From contig NZ_KZ686269.1 in the NCBI RefSeq assembly GCF_003029735.1, forward strand, positions 310,001-374,000: a DNA stretch of 64,000 nt. The letters run 5' to 3'. The position numbers were made by a program, and so were the translations under genes. The DNA is from Pedobacter yulinensis (lineage in GTDB: Bacteria > Bacteroidota > Bacteroidia > Sphingobacteriales > Sphingobacteriaceae). The notes under the pieces are model-generated. The model was not told the origin of the DNA. It ran no database searches and saw only the letters and a list, made by a program, of their open reading frames with translations. Shown here in pieces: positions 1 through 8,121 of this stretch. Each line of letters opens with the position of its first letter. The stretch's first letter is position 1.

Positions 1-1647
1 AAAGCCTTTCACACGATCCTGTTCGGTTGCCTGTTCTTGCACTTGACCGGTACAGCCTCAGCCCAGGTTAAGATCATTCCAGAACCCGTTAGAATGGAAA
101 TGGGTGAAGGTCATTTTATCCTGGCTAAAAACGCCAGCATCTATTTCGATGCTAAAAACAGGGCACTGTCCAGGCAGGCAGCTTATCTGACCAATGTTGT
201 TGCATCTGTTTCAGGGTTCCGTTTAAAGAATACAGGCAATAAGTCTCAAAGTCAGATCAGGCTGCTGATCGGGGCTGATCAGCTGCTTGGTGACGAAGGT
301 TATCGCCTGCGCATCGATGCATCGGGCATCACAGTCGCTGCGAACAGCGATAAGGGCGCTTTTTATGCCCTCCAAACGCTCTTCCAGCTGATGCCTGCAA
401 ACCGTACCAACGAAGCCATCCGGCTGCCGCTGCTCAACATTACCGATTATCCCCGCTTTAAATGGCGGGGCATGATGCTCGATGTAAGCCGGCATTTTTT
501 CTCTGTCGAGGCGGTGAAAAGTTACATTGACCTGCTGGCCATGTATAAAATGAACGTCTTTCACTGGCACCTGACCGATTCAGAAGGCTGGCGGCTGGAG
601 ATCAAAAAGTATCCGAAGTTGACGGGCATTGGTGCCTGGCGAAAGGAAATTCCCGGGAGCGTTTTTTACAAAAGCAAGCAGACACTGCCGGCTGATACGT
701 TTCGTTATGGGGGTTATTACACGCAGGAACAGGCGCGCGAGGTTGTGCGTTATGCCGCTGCAAAAAACGTTACCGTTGTGCCCGAGATCGAAATGCCGGG
801 CCATTCTGATGCTGCCCTTGCGGCCTATCCCGAATTGTCCTGTACAGGTTTGCAGCAGGAGGTAAGAAGCTCTTTTGGCGGTCAGCCCGAGGCGCTCGCC
901 AACTACTGCGCAGGCAAAGAGCACAGCTTTGAATTTCTGCAGCAGGTATTGAAGGAGGTGATGGATGTCTTTCCCGGCCAGTACATTCATATTGGTGGTG
1001 ACGAAGTGAACAAAACCGGCTGGAAAAAATGTACCAACTGCCAGCGCCGCATCCGCACCGAAGGGTTGAAAGACGAGCACGGCCTTCAGAGTTATTTTAT
1101 AAAACGCATTGGGCGGTTCCTGACGGCAAATAACCGAAAGTTGCTTGGCTGGGACGAAATCCTCGAGGGAGGTCTCGCTCCTGATGCGACGGTAATGAGC
1201 TGGCGAGGCGAGGAAGGCGGTATTAAGGCAGCAAAAATGCACCACCCGGTGGTCATGGCGCCCGTCAAACCACTTTATTTTAACCGCTACCAGGCAGATA
1301 CGCTGGCCTACCAGCAGCCGCTCGCCGCTAAATTTTCGATCAATACACTGAAAGATGTGTATGATTATGATCCGGTGCCTGCAGAGCTGAACACAACCGA
1401 AGCCGCCTTCATCATCGGCGCCCAGGCCTGCATCTGGACCGAGTTTATCGGTTCGATGAAGGGCGTAGAGGAGATGGCGCTGCCGCGCATGCTTGCCCTG
1501 TCAGAAAGCCTGTGGACGCCAAAACCATTAAAAGACTGGCAGCAGTTTAATAAAAAGCTTTACTTTCATTCCAAAAGGCTGGGTGCGGCCGGCCGGAGTG
1601 TGTTTACCGCTGTCCCCCTCGTTTATGATAATTTACCAGTAAAATGA
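1..1647 (+). CDS. Beta-N-acetylhexosaminidase, GH20 (5' end outside window)
   Basis: Exported hexosaminidase removing terminal beta-linked GlcNAc/GalNAc. The reading frame is open from base 1 (KAFHTILFGCLFLHL... then TASAQ), which reads as the end of a signal peptide, so the true ATG lies just upstream and the TTG at 37 is not the start. GH20 landmarks: an N-terminal GH20b-like domain, then the TIM barrel with FHWHLTDSEGW, VPEIEMPGHSDAA and the catalytic Asp-Glu pair in HIGGDEV (codons 1000-1005; Glu is general acid/base, Asp assists the substrate N-acetyl group). Its stop overlaps the next ATG by four bases (ATGA), so it is translationally coupled to the sulfatase. Together with the fucosidase behind, this suggests a sulfated, fucosylated amino-sugar glycan as substrate (inference). 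Confidence 0.93.
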   Translation, partial: KAFHTILFGCLFLHLTGTASAQVKIIPEPVRMEMGEGHFILAKNASIYFDAKNRALSRQAAYLTNVVASVSGFRLKNTGNKSQSQIRLLIGADQLLGDEGYRLRIDASGITVAANSDKGAFYALQTLFQLMPANRTNEAIRLPLLNITDYPRFKWRGMMLDVSRHFFSVEAVKSYIDLLAMYKMNVFHWHLTDSEGWRLEIKKYPKLTGIGAWRKEIPGSVFYKSKQTLPADTFRYGGYYTQEQAREVVRYAAAKNVTVVPEIEMPGHSDAALAAYPELSCTGLQQEVRSSFGGQPEALANYCAGKEHSFEFLQQVLKEVMDVFPGQYIHIGGDEVNKTGWKKCTNCQRRIRTEGLKDEHGLQSYFIKRIGRFLTANNRKLLGWDEILEGGLAPDATVMSWRGEEGGIKAAKMHHPVVMAPVKPLYFNRYQADTLAYQQPLAAKFSINTLKDVYDYDPVPAELNTTEAAFIIGAQACIWTEFIGSMKGVEEMALPRMLALSESLWTPKPLKDWQQFNKKLYFHSKRLGAAGRSVFTAVPLVYDNLPVK

Positions 1648-3206
1648 ACCTGTTTAAAAGTATTCTGATCATCCTGTTAGCGCACACGGGTTCGCTGTTG
1701 TGCGCCCAGGTGCAACCGGCGGCTACCGCCACCAAACGGCCCAATATTGTCATCATCATTTCTGACGACCATGCCTACCAGACCATCGGGGCTTATGGCA
1801 GCAACATGATGCCGACGCCGGGTATTGACCGGATTGCCAGGGAGGGTGTCCGTTTTAACAAGGCATATGTGACCAATTCGATCTGCGGCCCGAGCCGGGC
1901 GGTAATCCTGACCGGTAAATACAGCCACAAGAACGGCTTCAAGGACAATGAAAGTTCGGTCTTTAATGGCGACCAGGATTCTTTCGCCAAGCGCCTGCAA
2001 AGAGGGGGCTACCAAACCGCCTGGATCGGCAAATGGCACCTGGAAAGTAAACCGCAGGGTTTCGACTACTGGCAGATCCTGCCAGATCAGGGGCATTATT
2101 ACAATCCCGACTTCAACATGATGGACGGCAGTAAAAAGAAAATGGAAGGTTATGTGACCAATCTTGTTACCGATGCATCTGAACAGTGGCTGGAAAAAAG
2201 AGATCCATCCAAACCGTTTTGCCTGGTCATTGGTCACAAGGCAACCCACCGTGTGTGGCTGCCGGATACCGCCGACCTCGGTAAATTCGACGACAAGAAG
2301 TTCCCGCTGCCAGCCAACTTTTACGACAGTTATGACAACCGCAAGGCAGCAGCGGTACAGGATATGTCTATCGAAAAAACCATGCTGATGGGCTATGATC
2401 TCAAAATGTTCGGTTCTGATGAACGCAAAAATGCCGATGCGAGTTTCAGCCGGATGAACGCCGCACAACGCGCAAAGATAGACGGTTATTATAAACCCAT
2501 CGAAGCCGAGCTGAAGCGGCTTAACCTGAAAGGTAAAGCACTGACCGAGTGGAAATTTCAGCGTTACATGCGCGACTACCTGAGCACAGCGGCTTCGCTT
2601 GACCGGAATATAGGCCGCACGATGGATTACATCGATACGCATGGCCTGCGCGAAAACACCATCGTTATTTACCTCTCTGACCAGGGTTTTTATATGGGCG
2701 AACACGGCTGGTTTGATAAACGCTGGATTTATGAAGAGTCGTTCCGTACGCCCATGGTGATGCGTTACCCCGGACAGGTCCCTGCCGGTTCGGTGTCTGA
2801 CCGTTTTGTCATGAACCTTGACATTGCGCCGACCCTGCTCCAGGCAGCAGGAATAGATGTTCCGGCCGATATGCAGGGCATGTCGATGCTGCCTGCCTTA
2901 AAAAACAAAGCGGATAAGGGCCGGCAGGTTCTCTATTACCATTATTATGAAAACGGGGAACATTCCGTTTCGCCACATTTCGGTATCCGTACAAAACGGT
3001 ACAAGCTGATCAGGTTCTACAAACGGGTTTCCGGCTGGGAACTATACGACCTGCAAAAGGATCCGCAGGAAATGCACAACCTGTATGGCAAAGCTGGATA
3101 CCAGGCAATAACAGCTGGCCTGAAACAACAGTTACGTGCAGAAATTAATAAGTTCGATGACCAGGATGCATTACAGATCTTAACGGCCACCGGTAAACTG
3201 AATTAG
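1644..3206 (+). CDS. Type I (formylglycine) sulfatase, S1 family
   Basis: Exported sulfatase hydrolysing a sulfate ester, probably on a GlcNAc- or fucose-containing glycan given its neighbours. Signal peptide at residues 1-21. Metal-binding DD at about 41-42 (SDDHAYQT), the C-x-P-S-R signature at Cys81 (CGPSRA), which the maturase AtsB/anSME would convert to formylglycine, GKWH at 129-132, and the second metal site D346-Q347 in SDQGFYMGEHGW. 520 residues, normal for the family. The overall pattern recalls the S1_11 (GlcNAc-6-O-sulfatase) subfamily but the subfamily cannot be settled by eye. No maturase is encoded in the window. It overlaps the GH20 gene by 4 bp and is one base from the fucosidase. 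Confidence 0.92.
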   Translation: MNLFKSILIILLAHTGSLLCAQVQPAATATKRPNIVIIISDDHAYQTIGAYGSNMMPTPGIDRIAREGVRFNKAYVTNSICGPSRAVILTGKYSHKNGFKDNESSVFNGDQDSFAKRLQRGGYQTAWIGKWHLESKPQGFDYWQILPDQGHYYNPDFNMMDGSKKKMEGYVTNLVTDASEQWLEKRDPSKPFCLVIGHKATHRVWLPDTADLGKFDDKKFPLPANFYDSYDNRKAAAVQDMSIEKTMLMGYDLKMFGSDERKNADASFSRMNAAQRAKIDGYYKPIEAELKRLNLKGKALTEWKFQRYMRDYLSTAASLDRNIGRTMDYIDTHGLRENTIVIYLSDQGFYMGEHGWFDKRWIYEESFRTPMVMRYPGQVPAGSVSDRFVMNLDIAPTLLQAAGIDVPADMQGMSMLPALKNKADKGRQVLYYHYYENGEHSVSPHFGIRTKRYKLIRFYKRVSGWELYDLQKDPQEMHNLYGKAGYQAITAGLKQQLRAEINKFDDQDALQILTATGKLN

Positions 3207-3207
3207 T

Positions 3208-4713
3208 ATGAAAGTTATATCTAAAGTGACCGCCGGCTTACTGCTGGCTATTTCCGGAAACACTTTTGCGCAGCAGAACTATGCCATTATTCCACAGGGA
3301 GCAACCGAGGCTGAGATTGTCCGTACTGCTGCACGGATCACGCCTTCTCCACGGCAGTTGAAATGGCAAAAACTGGAACTGACCGCATTCTTTCATTTCG
3401 GAGTCAACACGTTTACCAACAGGGAATGGGGAACGGGAAAAGAAAGCCCTGAAATTTTTAATCCAAGCCAGCTTGACGCCGACCAATGGGTGCGGATTGC
3501 CAGGGCGGCAGGCATCAGGCAGGTTATTCTTACAGCCAAACACCACGATGGGTTTTGCCTCTGGCCAACCAAAACAACAGCCCACTCGGTTAAAAGCAGC
3601 CCCTGGAAAGCGGGCAATGGCGATGTGGTCCGGGAAGTGGCCGAAGCATGCAAAAAATACAACATGGGCTTTGGCATTTACCTCTCCCCATGGGACATGA
3701 ACGCAGCCGTTTACGGCACCCCCGCCTACAACGATCTTTTTATAGACCAGCTGACCGAGTTGCTGACCGGTTATGGCAAGGTAGATGAGGTCTGGTTTGA
3801 CGGCGCGAACGGGGAAGGCCCCAACGGTAAAAAACAAGAATATGATTTTGACCGCTGGTATGCGCACATCAGGAAACTGCAGCCACAGGCCACCATTGCT
3901 GTCATGGGGCCCGACGTTCGCTGGGTAGGTACAGAAACGGGCTACGGCCGCGATACCGAATGGAGTGTGTTGCCGGCGAACAACTTGTCGCAGGACCTGA
4001 TTTCGGCAGATTCGCAAAAAGAAATGAACACCAAACCGTCTGGTTTCATCAAGGGAAAAGACATTGGCAGCCGGGACAAGCTTATTGGCGCGAAAGGCCT
4101 GGTGTGGTATCCGGCCGAAACGGATGTCTCAATCCGCCCGGGCTGGTTTTACCATCCCGCCGAAGACAGTAAGGTCAAGTCGCCCGAAAAACTGCTGGAC
4201 ATTTACTACAATTCGGTAGGTAAAAACGGGGTGCTGTTGCTCAACATCCCGCCAGACACCCGGGGACTGATCAGCAAAAGCGATGAAGCCTCTTTGCTGG
4301 AATGGGCGCGGCTGCGCACGGCAACTTTTAAAACGAATCTGGCTGCCGGTGCCAAGATCAGCTCGCCAAATGGAAAAAACACAAAGGCCCTGCTCGACAG
4401 TCGTTATTCCACATATTGGACGACCGCCGGAACCGACACGGCGGCGGTGCTCGACTTTAAACTGCCTGTTGCCCGTACTTTTGATGTGGTGATGATGCAG
4501 GAAAATATAGCCGTGGGGCAGCGGATTGAAAAGTTTGCAGTGCACTATCTTGATAAAGGGAAATGGACAGAACTCACCAGCGGCACAACGGTTGGGTACA
4601 AACGGCTGCTCACCTTTGCGCCGGTTACCACAGACCGCGTCAGGATCAGCATTCTTTCTTCCAGGCTTAACCCAACGTTAGCAGCGTTCGGCCTGTTTAA
4701 GCAGGCGAAATAA
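3208..4713 (+). CDS. Alpha-L-fucosidase, GH29, with C-terminal F5/8-type C domain
   Basis: Retaining fucosidase acting on terminal alpha-L-fucose in the periplasm or outside. Signal peptide 1-21 (ending TFAQ). GH29 barrel features: FFHFGVNTF (62-70), LTAKHHDGFCLWP (109-120) and the nucleophile Asp198 in VDEVWFDGANGEG. Residues from about 375 to the end form a beta-rich tail (SRYSTYWTT, ending RLNPTLAAFGLFK) typical of an F5/8 type C/CBM32 carbohydrate-binding domain. That arrangement fits GH29 enzymes acting on branched or internal fucose linkages better than the simple aryl-fucosidase type. It starts one base after the sulfatase stop and closes a three-gene operon; a hairpin follows at 4796. 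Confidence 0.92.
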   Translation: MKVISKVTAGLLLAISGNTFAQQNYAIIPQGATEAEIVRTAARITPSPRQLKWQKLELTAFFHFGVNTFTNREWGTGKESPEIFNPSQLDADQWVRIARAAGIRQVILTAKHHDGFCLWPTKTTAHSVKSSPWKAGNGDVVREVAEACKKYNMGFGIYLSPWDMNAAVYGTPAYNDLFIDQLTELLTGYGKVDEVWFDGANGEGPNGKKQEYDFDRWYAHIRKLQPQATIAVMGPDVRWVGTETGYGRDTEWSVLPANNLSQDLISADSQKEMNTKPSGFIKGKDIGSRDKLIGAKGLVWYPAETDVSIRPGWFYHPAEDSKVKSPEKLLDIYYNSVGKNGVLLLNIPPDTRGLISKSDEASLLEWARLRTATFKTNLAAGAKISSPNGKNTKALLDSRYSTYWTTAGTDTAAVLDFKLPVARTFDVVMMQENIAVGQRIEKFAVHYLDKGKWTELTSGTTVGYKRLLTFAPVTTDRVRISILSSRLNPTLAAFGLFKQAK

Positions 4714-4795
4714 CATGCCCTCCTGTACACACAGCTGATTTGGAAATATGCCGAAATAGGCAGACCTTGTTTACAGAATTCAGGAAAAAAGTGCG

Positions 4796-4826
4796 GCGCT
4801 GCACCCGATGTATTGAGGTGCAGCGC
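4796..4826 (+). terminator. Perfect 10-bp hairpin after the fucosidase operon
   Basis: Arms 4796-4805 (GCGCTGCACC) and 4817-4826 (GGTGCAGCGC) with an 11-nt loop. No T-run follows, so it is either a weak terminator/3' stabiliser for the GH20-sulfatase-GH29 mRNA or a leader structure for the VOC gene starting 30 bp downstream. Confidence 0.55.
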
Positions 4827-4856
4827 ATTAGAAACTGTCAAAAATGAAAATCACTT

Positions 4857-5258
4857 ATGAAAAAGGTAACAGGGCTGGGCGGCGTATTCTTTAAATGCAG
4901 CGATCCGAAAGCCATGAATGACTGGTATGCAAGGAACCTCGGTATTCCCGTCGGGCCATACGGTGCGACTTTCGAATGGCGGGATGCCGCGAACCCCGGG
5001 CAAACAGGAAGCACTGCCTGGGCGACGTTTCCGCAGGATACAGCGTATTTTGATCCTTCGTCAAAACCCTTTATGATCAATTACCGGGTCGATGACCTGA
5101 CCGCCCTGGTCGAAGAACTGAAAAAAGACCAGGTAGCCATCGTCGACGAAATTACCAGCTATGAGTATGGCAAGTTCATCCACGTGCTCGATCCCGAGGG
5201 CAACATCATCGAACTCTGGGAACCGGCCGGCGAGAATGCGGAAGACGCAACAGGTTGA
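4857..5258 (+). CDS. VOC (glyoxalase/bleomycin-resistance fold) protein
   Basis: Small cytosolic VOC-superfamily protein of 133 residues built of two beta-alpha-beta-beta-beta modules. The first opens with KVTGLGGVFFKCSDPKAMNDWYARNLG; the second ends with IHVLDPEGNIIELWEP, the usual C-terminal signature carrying the last metal-ligand Glu. The exact reaction cannot be read from the sequence; the family includes lactoylglutathione lyases, dioxygenases and antibiotic-binding proteins. ATG start with no signal peptide. It appears to be transcribed alone, being separated from the upstream operon by the hairpin at 4796 and followed by a long non-coding gap. Confidence 0.85.
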   Translation: MKKVTGLGGVFFKCSDPKAMNDWYARNLGIPVGPYGATFEWRDAANPGQTGSTAWATFPQDTAYFDPSSKPFMINYRVDDLTALVEELKKDQVAIVDEITSYEYGKFIHVLDPEGNIIELWEPAGENAEDATG

Positions 5259-5694
5259 TCCGGCCGGAGCCGGCCGGAAAACGTTTGCCTGCAGCTCAAG
5301 CCCTAAATTCGGATTCGTCGTGGTAACAAAAACCAAGCACCGGACTGTGCAGCTATCCGACTGCGTAACTGTTGCAGCGTATGTCATTGGATATGCCGCG
5401 CATATCCGCCGGTGTTCTGCAGTTCACAAAATCAAGATTCTGACAACGGCGCGAAGCCGCTTGTCGGGTTGGGTGTGGCAATTTTCACCGGTTCTACTTA
5501 CGTCCCTCAGGCAATTTTTGCAAGGGAAGCCTCAAGACATGAGTCCCTTGATCCGGTCGCATGCCAGAAGGGTCCCCGGACGCGTGTCCTCTCATTCTGA
5601 ACAGGTTGAACAGCGTAATTAATTGATACGTAGCCTGGTATTAACTAGATTTATATCCGGCAACCCGGCCTTTCTCCGGTAAAGTCTAAACCGC
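5259..5694. other. Intergenic gap with two hairpins
   Basis: No convincing gene. It contains a perfect 7-bp hairpin (arms 5389-5395 and 5401-5407, GGATATG/CATATCC, 5-nt loop) and an imperfect one at 5442-5465 (GACAA-GGC / GCC-TTGTC). Short open frames here lack family features. The last 60 bases before 5695 are AT-richer and probably hold the promoter of the hydrolase gene. Confidence 0.5.
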
Positions 5695-6792
5695 ATGAAA
5701 AAAAACAGTCTCATCGCTGTCCTCGCACTCTTCATCTGCTGCCGCATGGGCTTGGCTCAGGGAACAGGACAAGCAGAGGAAAACCGCGAAGCAAAAAAGA
5801 TCATTGCCGATCTCGATTCTATTGTGGCCCCTGGAGGCGTACAGGAAAAGTACCAGCTCAGCCTTGGCAACATGAGGCAGTGGATTTATGTGCGCGGCCA
5901 GGACCGGGAAAATCCAATCGTCTTGTTTGTTCATGGCGGACCTGCTTCGCCGATGTCGCCATTGGCCTGGAGCTTTCAGCGACCCATGGAAGAGTACTTT
6001 ACTTTTGTGAACTATGACCAGCGCGCGAGCGGAAAAACCTATGCAGCTAACGATACGGCCGGGCTGGGCAGTTCCCTGACCATTGAACGCTATGCCGATG
6101 ATGCAATTGAGCTGGCAGGGCATCTTCTTAAAAAATACGGCAAGCGTAAACTGATCCTGATCGGCCACAGCTGGGGTACCATTGTGGGTATGAAAGCAGC
6201 GTTAAAACGTCCGGACCTTTTTTATGCCTATGTTGGCATCGGGCAGGTGATCAACACCATGGACAATGAGCGCCTGAGTTTTCAGTACGGACTGCAGCAG
6301 GCAAAAAAACACCAGAACAAGAAGGCCATTGATGCGCTTAACTCGATTGCACCATACCCCGGCAACCAGCCGGTAACACGCGAACGCATCATTATTGCCA
6401 GAACCTGGCCGCAGTATTACGGCGGTTTGTCTGCCTACCGCAATGACTCATTCTTTTTTTTCAATTTGCCGCTGCTTTCGCCCGATTATACCGCTGAAGA
6501 CGTGAACGCGATCGGCGCCGGAAGTTTATACACCCTGGACCGGGTGATGCCCGAATTCCTGAGGGTTGATTTTAAGCCCGTTAAAAGATTTCCCATACCT
6601 GTGTTTATGTTTATGGGCCGGCACGACTATACAACTCCATCGCAACCGCCGGCGGCATGGCTTGATCAGGTTGCTGCACCGAAGAAAAAAGCAATATGGT
6701 TTGAACGATCGGCGCACCTGATACCGTTGGAAGAGCCCGGAAAACTATTGATCTCGCTGGTCAGCGAAGTCAGGCCACTTGCATTGAAATAA
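5695..6792 (+). CDS. Exported alpha/beta hydrolase, proline iminopeptidase-like
   Basis: Signal peptide 1-21 (MKKNSLIAV...GLAQ), so a periplasmic enzyme. Alpha/beta hydrolase fold with the oxyanion-hole motif VHGGPASP (79-86), the strand motif NYDQRASG (107-113), the nucleophile elbow GHSWGT with Ser159, the acid Asp311 (GRHDYTTP) and catalytic His341 (SAHLIPLEEP). HGGP plus DQR is the pattern of the S33 proline iminopeptidase/epoxide hydrolase group, but the substrate is unknown. 365 residues. It stands alone, with a terminator-like hairpin about 105 bp after the stop that mainly serves the convergent gene. Confidence 0.85.
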   Translation: MKKNSLIAVLALFICCRMGLAQGTGQAEENREAKKIIADLDSIVAPGGVQEKYQLSLGNMRQWIYVRGQDRENPIVLFVHGGPASPMSPLAWSFQRPMEEYFTFVNYDQRASGKTYAANDTAGLGSSLTIERYADDAIELAGHLLKKYGKRKLILIGHSWGTIVGMKAALKRPDLFYAYVGIGQVINTMDNERLSFQYGLQQAKKHQNKKAIDALNSIAPYPGNQPVTRERIIIARTWPQYYGGLSAYRNDSFFFFNLPLLSPDYTAEDVNAIGAGSLYTLDRVMPEFLRVDFKPVKRFPIPVFMFMGRHDYTTPSQPPAAWLDQVAAPKKKAIWFERSAHLIPLEEPGKLLISLVSEVRPLALK

Positions 6793-6895
6793 GTGAAGAA
6801 CCAGAATCTTTACGTTTTGCCCAAGCATGCGGGCACGGCAACCGGCCCAAGGACAATCAAAAGATGTGCATTCAGATGACATCCGGCGCGGCACT

Positions 6896-6927
6896 AAAAA
6901 AATAACCAGGTGCAAGACCTGGTTATT
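6896..6927 (-). terminator. Rho-independent terminator for the convergent lipoprotein gene
   Basis: Perfect 11-bp inverted repeat (6901-6911 AATAACCAGGT, loop GCAAG, 6917-6927). Read on the minus strand the stem is followed by a T-run (6896-6900 plus the arm end), the classic terminator layout, 65 bp after the stop of the gene at 6993-7508. It may also act for the plus-strand hydrolase. Confidence 0.8.
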
Positions 6928-6992
6928 AACCACATAAACTAAAGCGAACCGGATACCGGCGTAAGGGCTGGCTCCCGCAGCCCGTAGATCGT

Positions 6993-7508
6993 TTAACGGG
7001 ATGTTACCGACCCATCTGGGTTAAGCGATTTATCCCGTTTAACCGATCCGTTGGCGACATGAAATACATAGTCTTTCGGATCAGGATTTTCGATGATTTT
7101 GCTGAGGTCGATCTGAATGTTAAATGTACGGTCGGTGCCGCAGGTCTCAGTGGCGCGGTTGTGCACCACTAGCTTAACCTGTGCCGGATAACTCAGCAGG
7201 ATGTGTCCGTCCCAAACCACTTCAAAGTCAGCCGCATTGCAGCCTCCTTTTACGGCAATGTTTAGCAGGTTACCCTCCCGCTGAATGTCGGTGAGGTCGA
7301 AAGTACCACCGGACTCTGTTCTTGATCCGGTTAGTTTTGAGTACTTTTTTTGGCTTTTGAGCAGGTTTTCACTAAGCTGCACCTCCTGTTCGTCCAGGGG
7401 TTTTTTGCAGGAATAAGCAAATGACAGTGCGCATAGGGCAAAGACAAGCAGCAGCCGGCCGGCAATTTTCACTTTACGTGACGGCGGGAAAGAGATGATG
7501 GTATTCAT
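6993..7508 (-). CDS. Small lipoprotein of unknown function
   Basis: 171-residue protein. The start is placed at the ATG at 7508 (MNTIISFPPSRKVKIAG...) rather than the longer frame to 7562, because it puts a positive n-region, a hydrophobic stretch LLLVFALCALSFAY and a lipobox Cys (AYSCKK) in the right order. After the signal comes a charged linker (SENLLKSQKKYSKLT), then a beta-rich domain with two further cysteines (GGCNAADF, ETCGTDRTF) that could form a disulfide. Resembles small beta-sandwich lipoproteins common in Bacteroidota, but I do not recognise a family. Single gene with its own terminator. Confidence 0.75.
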   Translation of the reverse strand: MNTIISFPPSRKVKIAGRLLLVFALCALSFAYSCKKPLDEQEVQLSENLLKSQKKYSKLTGSRTESGGTFDLTDIQREGNLLNIAVKGGCNAADFEVVWDGHILLSYPAQVKLVVHNRATETCGTDRTFNIQIDLSKIIENPDPKDYVFHVANGSVKRDKSLNPDGSVTSR

Positions 7509-8121
7509 AATGGTCTGAGGTTGAATGGTTAAACTAATAACCCATACGAGCAGACCAGGCATAACGCTACACTGGCAGTCATCGTGATCAAACCAGCAGC
7601 AACCTGCTGCCTGAGCCGATATAGGTTACCGCATTGAGCATGGCCCGGGAGCGGTTTCCAGCTGATAAGACCCGGTGGATAATACGTGTCTTATTGTGTC
7701 AGATACTGCTTTATGTGCCCGTATATCATTATTTCGATTCTTTTATTACCAAGCGTCGCTGTTTTGTTTATGTTTGTGCCGCAAAAGCTGGGGCAAGGCA
7801 CGGGCTGAAGCAGCAGCTGTTCACCCTACATAACGGGTGGAGCAAAGCAGCCATTATGCCTGCTAGATGGGGAAATAGAAGCGCCACGAGGGATAGTGTG
7901 CTTTATTTATTTCATGAGATTTGATCATGCCGGCGACTGGCAGCAGCCGGGAGGGGATGCCAGACGGGAATCTGGTTGACGCAGGTTTGCAATTATCAGT
8001 GAATATTCCATTTCGGAATAAACAAGACAATATTATTAGTATTTTAGGGGTGCGTTGAAAAGACGATAACCAGTGTTTATGAATAAACAGGAATTCATCC
8101 ATTCAATTTAACAGAACGGCA
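7509..8121. other. Intergenic region between divergent genes
   Basis: No supported gene. A 96-codon open frame at 7634-7924 has no family features. A short inverted repeat, TATTCC/GGAATA (8004-8009 and 8015-8020), lies about 100 bp before the kinase start. Promoters for the leftward lipoprotein gene and rightward kinase must be here, but I see no clear TAnnTTTG element. Confidence 0.5.

Noticed and set aside
7634..7924. 96-codon plus-strand open frame between divergent genes
   Set aside because: No family features, unusual composition and no promoter or ribosome-binding context; judged non-coding.
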